A stretch of DNA of 64,000 nt from CALBPI01 sp038524795 (GTDB lineage: Bacteria > Pseudomonadota > Gammaproteobacteria > Steroidobacterales > Woeseiaceae): positions 248,001 to 312,000 of the forward strand of contig JBCBIJ010000004.1 of NCBI GenBank assembly GCA_038524795.1. Direction: 5' to 3'. Positions 60,137-64,000 of the stretch are shown here, in pieces. Position 1 is the stretch's first letter, and each line of letters starts with the position of its first letter. The notes under the pieces were generated by a model. The model was not told the DNA's origin and ran no database searches. It saw only the letters and a list, made by a program, of their open reading frames with translations. Made by a program: the position numbers and the translations under genes.

Positions 60137-60172
60137 TTCTAATCGCGAACGTTACTCAAGAGAGTGTTTGCG

Positions 60173-61474
60173 ATGACCAGACCAGATTTTCGACTCGTTG
60201 TTCTTCTGCTCTCGACGCTGCTGATGAGCGGGGCTTGTTCGGCGGCGCCAGTAACGGCAGACGCAACAAGTGGCGCGATGCCGTCGGATCCCGGATCACG
60301 GGTTCCGCCGACATCACTGTCCGTACTGGAGTTCGGCGGCGCGAACACGCTCTTCGCGGCGGATCCCACCCAGAATCGCGTTTACGCATTTGAGTTAAGC
60401 GGTATCCCTGATGAAACGCGCAACCTGGATTCGACACCGTACAACCTGGTTGGCTTTGGCACACAGCTTGCCGAATTTCTCGAAACGAGCCCCCTGAGTA
60501 TCAGCTACCACGACCTGGCGGTTCATCCGGTCACTAAGGCGGCATTCATCTCCGCGTCAATCCGGTCGTCGGAAGGGGTTCGTTCAGAGCTGATTCGTGT
60601 GACGCCAGACGGTGAACTCGCAACGGTCGCGTTTCGAGATTTGAAGTTCACGAGCATCTCACTGAGCGAGCCGCCCGACGAGTCAGTGTCGTTTTGGCGG
60701 GACATTCCTGCAGCCACGCTGTCCGTGACTGATTTCGAATTCGATGACGGCGTGCTCTACATCGCGGGCTTGTCCAATGGCGAGTTTGCGTCGACCCTGC
60801 GTCAGGTCGCTTTCCCATTTGAATCGGGTGCCGACGTCTCGACCATCGAGATGTTTCATACCGCGCACAATCAGAATGAAACGCGCGCGCCGATTCGCGC
60901 CATGACCATCGCTTCCGTCGACGGCAAGAAAACCCTCATTGCCGCGTACACGTGCACGCCCTTGGTGACGATTCCGGCCGACGCGCTCGTCGACGGTGCG
61001 CATGTGGTCGGGAAGACCATCGCGGAGCTCGGCTACGGCAACACGCCTGTCGAGGTGCTGACAGTTACCGCCTACAACATGGAACGGCAGCCCGAAGAAT
61101 TCGTGCTGGTGATCAACCGGGAGATGAGCGCCAATCTGATCAAGATGGAGGATGTGGCTAAGGCGCCAGGCCTCACGACGGCATTCTCTGGCTTGGGGGA
61201 CACGCTCGGCGTAGAGGGTACACACGTGCCATTCGCCGGAACCCTACAAGCGGACAACCAAGACGCTCAGTTCATTCTGGCGTTGCGCCGCAATATCGAT
61301 ACTGGCGATGTGGATCTTATCTCCTCGATGAAGGGCGTCTACTTTCGGCTCTCCGATTTCGTATCCGAATACACATTTCCAGACTACGAGTACGCAGAGA
61401 ATCAGAGAGGAACCCAAATGTTCCACAACATGATCAAGCCGATCGAAGGGTATCCAGAACTTGTGATCGACTAG
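60173..61474 (+). CDS. Exported protein of unknown function, possible beta-propeller
   Basis: Start at the ATG at 60173, nine bases after AAGAGAG; the GTG three codons earlier is an alternative. The N-terminus is a signal sequence with a possible lipobox (LLMSGAC, residues about 20-26, cleavage before Cys). The 433-residue protein then has repeated beta-rich blocks with VLEFGGANTLFAADPTQNRVYAFEL, ISYHDLAVHPVTKAAFISASI, VTDFEFDDGVLYIAGLSNGEFASTL and IRAMTIASVDGKKTLIAAYTCTPL, the spacing of propeller blades. No known family was recognised. It lies 84 bp upstream of the multicopper oxidase and is on the same strand, so it may be a partner or substrate-binding protein of that enzyme. Confidence 0.75.
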   Translation: MTRPDFRLVVLLLSTLLMSGACSAAPVTADATSGAMPSDPGSRVPPTSLSVLEFGGANTLFAADPTQNRVYAFELSGIPDETRNLDSTPYNLVGFGTQLAEFLETSPLSISYHDLAVHPVTKAAFISASIRSSEGVRSELIRVTPDGELATVAFRDLKFTSISLSEPPDESVSFWRDIPAATLSVTDFEFDDGVLYIAGLSNGEFASTLRQVAFPFESGADVSTIEMFHTAHNQNETRAPIRAMTIASVDGKKTLIAAYTCTPLVTIPADALVDGAHVVGKTIAELGYGNTPVEVLTVTAYNMERQPEEFVLVINREMSANLIKMEDVAKAPGLTTAFSGLGDTLGVEGTHVPFAGTLQADNQDAQFILALRRNIDTGDVDLISSMKGVYFRLSDFVSEYTFPDYEYAENQRGTQMFHNMIKPIEGYPELVID

Positions 61475-61558
61475 CCCATTCGACCGACATGGCCTCGAGC
61501 ACGCACCGCCGAGGCCTTGATTGCAGACTCTCTTTTCGCCTCCGACCTGGGTACAACC

Positions 61559-63628
61559 ATGAACGCACTAAATCGGTTCGTCGCGATGACGTCCGCACTC
61601 ATACTTGCGTCCACTCCCGTGTCCGCCGCCGACACGAAGCAAGCCGTGGCGAATACGGCCATACCGACGGCAGGCATCACTTACGCGAGCTATGCCTCTC
61701 CGGCGCAACAGTTGGAGACTCGCGACGCACTGATGAGCAGGCCCGCAGGCACGGTCGCCTGGAGTGCGCGAATCGCTTACACCGAAGGCGAACTCTTCAA
61801 TCCGGCGACCGGCCGGATGGATCGGGTTCGACTCCGCAGTTACCAGGGCGTGGGCGTTGATCCGGAAGTGCCCTTTGTGCCGCCTGCGATTTACCTGCGG
61901 CCGGGCGATACGTTCTTGTTCAATCTCAAGAATGATCTGCCGGCTGACGATCCGTCCTGTATAGATCACGGTGACATCAACATCCCACACTGCTTCAACA
62001 CCACGAACATGCATGTCCACGGGCTATGGGTGAGTCCTGCCGGCAACTCCGACAACGTCTTGCTCAGCCTCCGTCCCGGGTCGGACTTTACGCATGAGTA
62101 CAACATTCCCGCGGACCACCCGGCAGGCACGTTCTGGTATCACCCGCATACCCACGGTTCCACCGCGCTTCAGGTCAGCAGCGGCATGGGTGGCCCGTTG
62201 ATCATTCGCGGCGAGCGATTGCCTGGGCCCACCCACACTGGGGACATCGATACGCTGTTGCGGACGCCCGATGGCGCACCCATCGGCGAACGCATCATGA
62301 CGCTCACACAGATCGCCTATGCCTGCGGTCCTCGGCAGAGCGACGGATCGATCGATATCAAGACCGATGAAGAGGGCTTCTGGACTTGCGATGAGGGCGA
62401 TGTCGGCATGGTTGAGGGCTACAACCAATTCGGCATGTTTGAGAACTTTGATACGCCGTCGGGTATTCCCGACGTTCGTATTCGGTGGGAAGTCTCAGGC
62501 CGACATACAGCGATCAACGGTCGCGTCATACCGACGATCGAGGGTGTCACCGCCGGAGACATCGAGCGGTGGCGCTTTATCCAGGCCGGTGTCAGCGGAT
62601 CGATCTCTGTGAGCTTTCGTCGGTTCACTGGCGACGAGAGCGATCTCGAATACAAGGCGGGCAACGTCGGCCAACGAGACGCCTATGTTGACAACCTGTG
62701 CAATGGTGCGGACGTCGACCAGCTGTCGATCGCTTTGGATGGGCTGACGCGCTCTCGCATCAATGTGCAGAAACGTACGATGCTGCACCCGGGATACCGC
62801 GATGACGTGTTGGTCGCATTTCCAGAACCGGGCCTGTATTGCATCGTCGACAACGACGCGCCTAAGAACGAGAACATCCGGATGCAGGAAAAGCAGCGCC
62901 AGCTGCTCGGATTTGTGCGTGTGGAGGGTTCGTCCGAGGCACTAAATGGCGAGAGCGCCAAAGCACATATCCAGTCGTTTCTAGTGGACGCCGCACGGAC
63001 GCATATGCCCGAGTCCGTTCGGACGCGCGTGGCGGACGAGTTGGCGGCAGAGGACATGCGACTCACGGCCTTCACGGCACACGAGTCGCTGTTGGAGCGG
63101 GAAGTCGACAACTACCAAACGCTGGGCTTCGACACGTTCATTGTTGAAGACGCCCCAAAAAATGAATTTGTGGTTGGCGAGCTTGAGCTCGCGCCCGGCA
63201 AATTACCAAAGCTCATTGAACCGGACGAATTTGTGGCTGGGCGCGTCGATAGAACACTAACACTGGGTAACATTGAGGAATGGACGCTGGCCGCGTTCAC
63301 AGAAGGGCACCCATTCCACAAGCACGTCAATCCCATCCAGATTGTCAGCATCATTGATCCCGATACGGGGGTCGATGTCAGCAAGTTTGATTCCGGCTCC
63401 GTCTATGCCGGTCTGTCAGGCCAGTGGAAAGACACGGTGTTCCTGCCGACCAATCTCTTTGGTGCGCCCTACGTGGTTACGGTTCGAACGCATTACCGGC
63501 GGTACATCGGTACTTTCGTCTTGCACTGCCACATTCTCGATCACGAGGACTTCGGAATGATGCAAGTGCTCGAGGTCGTCATGCCTGAAACGCCTGGTGG
63601 CGGTGGCCACAGCGCGCACGGCCATTAA
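61559..63628 (+). CDS. Exported multicopper oxidase
   Basis: Start at the ATG at 61559, giving a signal peptide ending VSA; an upstream TTG in frame is less likely. The 689-residue protein shows the four copper-binding motifs in order: HVHG (near residue 154), HPHTHG (near 198), HPFHKH near the C-terminus (residue about 582), and HCHILDHEDFGMMQ, where the His-Cys-His triad and a Met as axial type 1 ligand are visible. The C-terminus is His-rich (GGGGHSAHGH). It is larger than typical laccases; an insertion with several cysteines (ACGPRQ, WTCDEGD, LCNGAD, LYCIVD) lies between the motifs. It probably oxidises phenolics, metals or another small donor in the periplasm with reduction of oxygen to water. 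Confidence 0.92.
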   Translation: MNALNRFVAMTSALILASTPVSAADTKQAVANTAIPTAGITYASYASPAQQLETRDALMSRPAGTVAWSARIAYTEGELFNPATGRMDRVRLRSYQGVGVDPEVPFVPPAIYLRPGDTFLFNLKNDLPADDPSCIDHGDINIPHCFNTTNMHVHGLWVSPAGNSDNVLLSLRPGSDFTHEYNIPADHPAGTFWYHPHTHGSTALQVSSGMGGPLIIRGERLPGPTHTGDIDTLLRTPDGAPIGERIMTLTQIAYACGPRQSDGSIDIKTDEEGFWTCDEGDVGMVEGYNQFGMFENFDTPSGIPDVRIRWEVSGRHTAINGRVIPTIEGVTAGDIERWRFIQAGVSGSISVSFRRFTGDESDLEYKAGNVGQRDAYVDNLCNGADVDQLSIALDGLTRSRINVQKRTMLHPGYRDDVLVAFPEPGLYCIVDNDAPKNENIRMQEKQRQLLGFVRVEGSSEALNGESAKAHIQSFLVDAARTHMPESVRTRVADELAAEDMRLTAFTAHESLLEREVDNYQTLGFDTFIVEDAPKNEFVVGELELAPGKLPKLIEPDEFVAGRVDRTLTLGNIEEWTLAAFTEGHPFHKHVNPIQIVSIIDPDTGVDVSKFDSGSVYAGLSGQWKDTVFLPTNLFGAPYVVTVRTHYRRYIGTFVLHCHILDHEDFGMMQVLEVVMPETPGGGGHSAHGH

Positions 63629-63640
63629 GTGGGGGCCTTC

Positions 63641-64000
63641 ATGAGCACGGATCAGCCGAAAGCTGTTGCACTTGATACGCAGGATCCGCGCGCTCCGCGT
63701 CGCCCTTCTCGAAGCCGTTCCCTGCTTACGGTGATGTTCTTGGTGGGCGTCCAGGTGCCAACCCAAGCTGACGAGGTGTCTGAGTTGGCGGATCAAGTTG
63801 AGGCGCTTGCGGTAGTGGTTACGCAGCAAGCCGCTGAAATTGAGGCGTTGCGAGCGGCGCTATCGCGCGTTGCGAAGCAGGCCGACGCTGACGACGTTGG
63901 AAACGCAGCGCCCGTTCGGGGAGACGATGCAAGCGGCATACTACTCTTGGATCCTGAGCAGCCACTGGGCCGTTTCCCCGATGCCGCGATCATTACCGCG
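63641..64000 (+). CDS. Exported coiled-coil protein, probable porin-type outer-membrane protein (truncated by window end)
   Basis: The frame opens at the ATG at 63641, 13 bp after the multicopper oxidase stop, and is still open at the window edge (120 codons seen). After a basic N-terminus (RAPRRPSRSRS), a hydrophobic segment LLTVMFLVGVQVPTQA acts as a signal peptide. A heptad-like coiled coil follows (ELADQVEALAVVVTQQAAEIEALRAALSRVA, residues about 48-78), then an acidic linker and ILLLDPEQPLGRFPDAAIITA. An N-terminal coiled coil of this kind is usual for phosphate-selective (OprO/OprP-type) porins and for lipoprotein tethers; the barrel, if present, lies beyond the window. Function remains provisional. 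Confidence 0.55.
   Translation, partial: MSTDQPKAVALDTQDPRAPRRPSRSRSLLTVMFLVGVQVPTQADEVSELADQVEALAVVVTQQAAEIEALRAALSRVAKQADADDVGNAAPVRGDDASGILLLDPEQPLGRFPDAAIITA

Overview
The window is G+C-rich, gene-dense bacterial chromosome and reads as a gammaproteobacterium. The strongest evidence is the housekeeping block ispB / rplU-rpmA-obgE / rpsT / murJ-ribF-lspA at 47.7-54.4 kb, a fimT-pilV-pilW-pilX-pilE minor-pilin operon next to it, RdgC, TonB-dependent receptors, and a Tat-exported high-potential iron-sulfur protein of the kind common in Chromatiales-like lineages. Exported hydrolases and lipoproteins are abundant, which suggests an aerobic, probably aquatic heterotroph feeding on polymers and peptides. 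Family-level placement cannot be made from this sequence. No phage, insertion sequence, CRISPR array, rRNA or replication origin was seen.

Layout. 0-8 kb: end of a TPR protein, rdgC, an ATP-grasp protein, an M24 peptidase, a DUF885-like lipoprotein, a beta-hydroxyacid dehydrogenase, a NicO-like metal transporter with a His-rich loop and a YfcC-type carrier. 8-12.7 kb: an XRE regulator/membrane-protein pair with a palindromic operator, then a TPP-riboswitch operon (TonB receptor, thiamine-binding protein, PnuC-type transporter, thiamine-kinase-like protein), a complete thiamine-salvage unit. 12.7-17.6 kb: glyoxalase II, an amidohydrolase, a histidine phosphatase, and a structured-RNA/terminator region ahead of the HiPIP gene. 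17.6-22.1 kb: a light-repair cluster in which a class II-like photolyase is fused to a renalase-like flavoprotein, with a DUF2256/DUF3253 partner and a divergent cryptochrome/photolyase. 22.1-26.9 kb: an operon of FAH-family protein, lone form-II CoxL-like molybdenum subunit and amidase. 26.9-38.7 kb: pullulanase with three starch-binding-type repeats, tandem palindromic operators, a second DUF885 protein, an SDR and serine hydrolase pair, a small beta-barrel protein and a large extracellular nuclease.

38.7-46.8 kb holds what looks like a self-contained uptake and catabolic system. A TetR regulator lies between a divergent four-gene operon (acyl-CoA ligase, alpha/beta hydrolase, PHB-depolymerase-like lipoprotein, sodium symporter) and a TonB receptor. 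Four copies of one dyad, TTCAAC-N4-GTTGAA, two per control region, tie the three transcription units together. The substrate is unknown; an ester of a hydroxy or fatty acid fits best.

46.8-57.5 kb is conserved core (tRNA-Pro, tRNA-Thr, ribosomal proteins, cell-wall and lipoprotein genes) with two oddities: ribF is joined directly to lspA with no ileS between, and the pilin operon lacks pilY1. 57.5-64 kb is an accessory block of exported enzymes: a LysR regulator, an HDRG-type hydrolase with a signal peptide, a secreted protein of unknown family, a multicopper oxidase, the start of a coiled-coil, probably porin-type protein, and a short open frame that may be the remnant of a molybdenum-hydroxylase iron-sulfur subunit.
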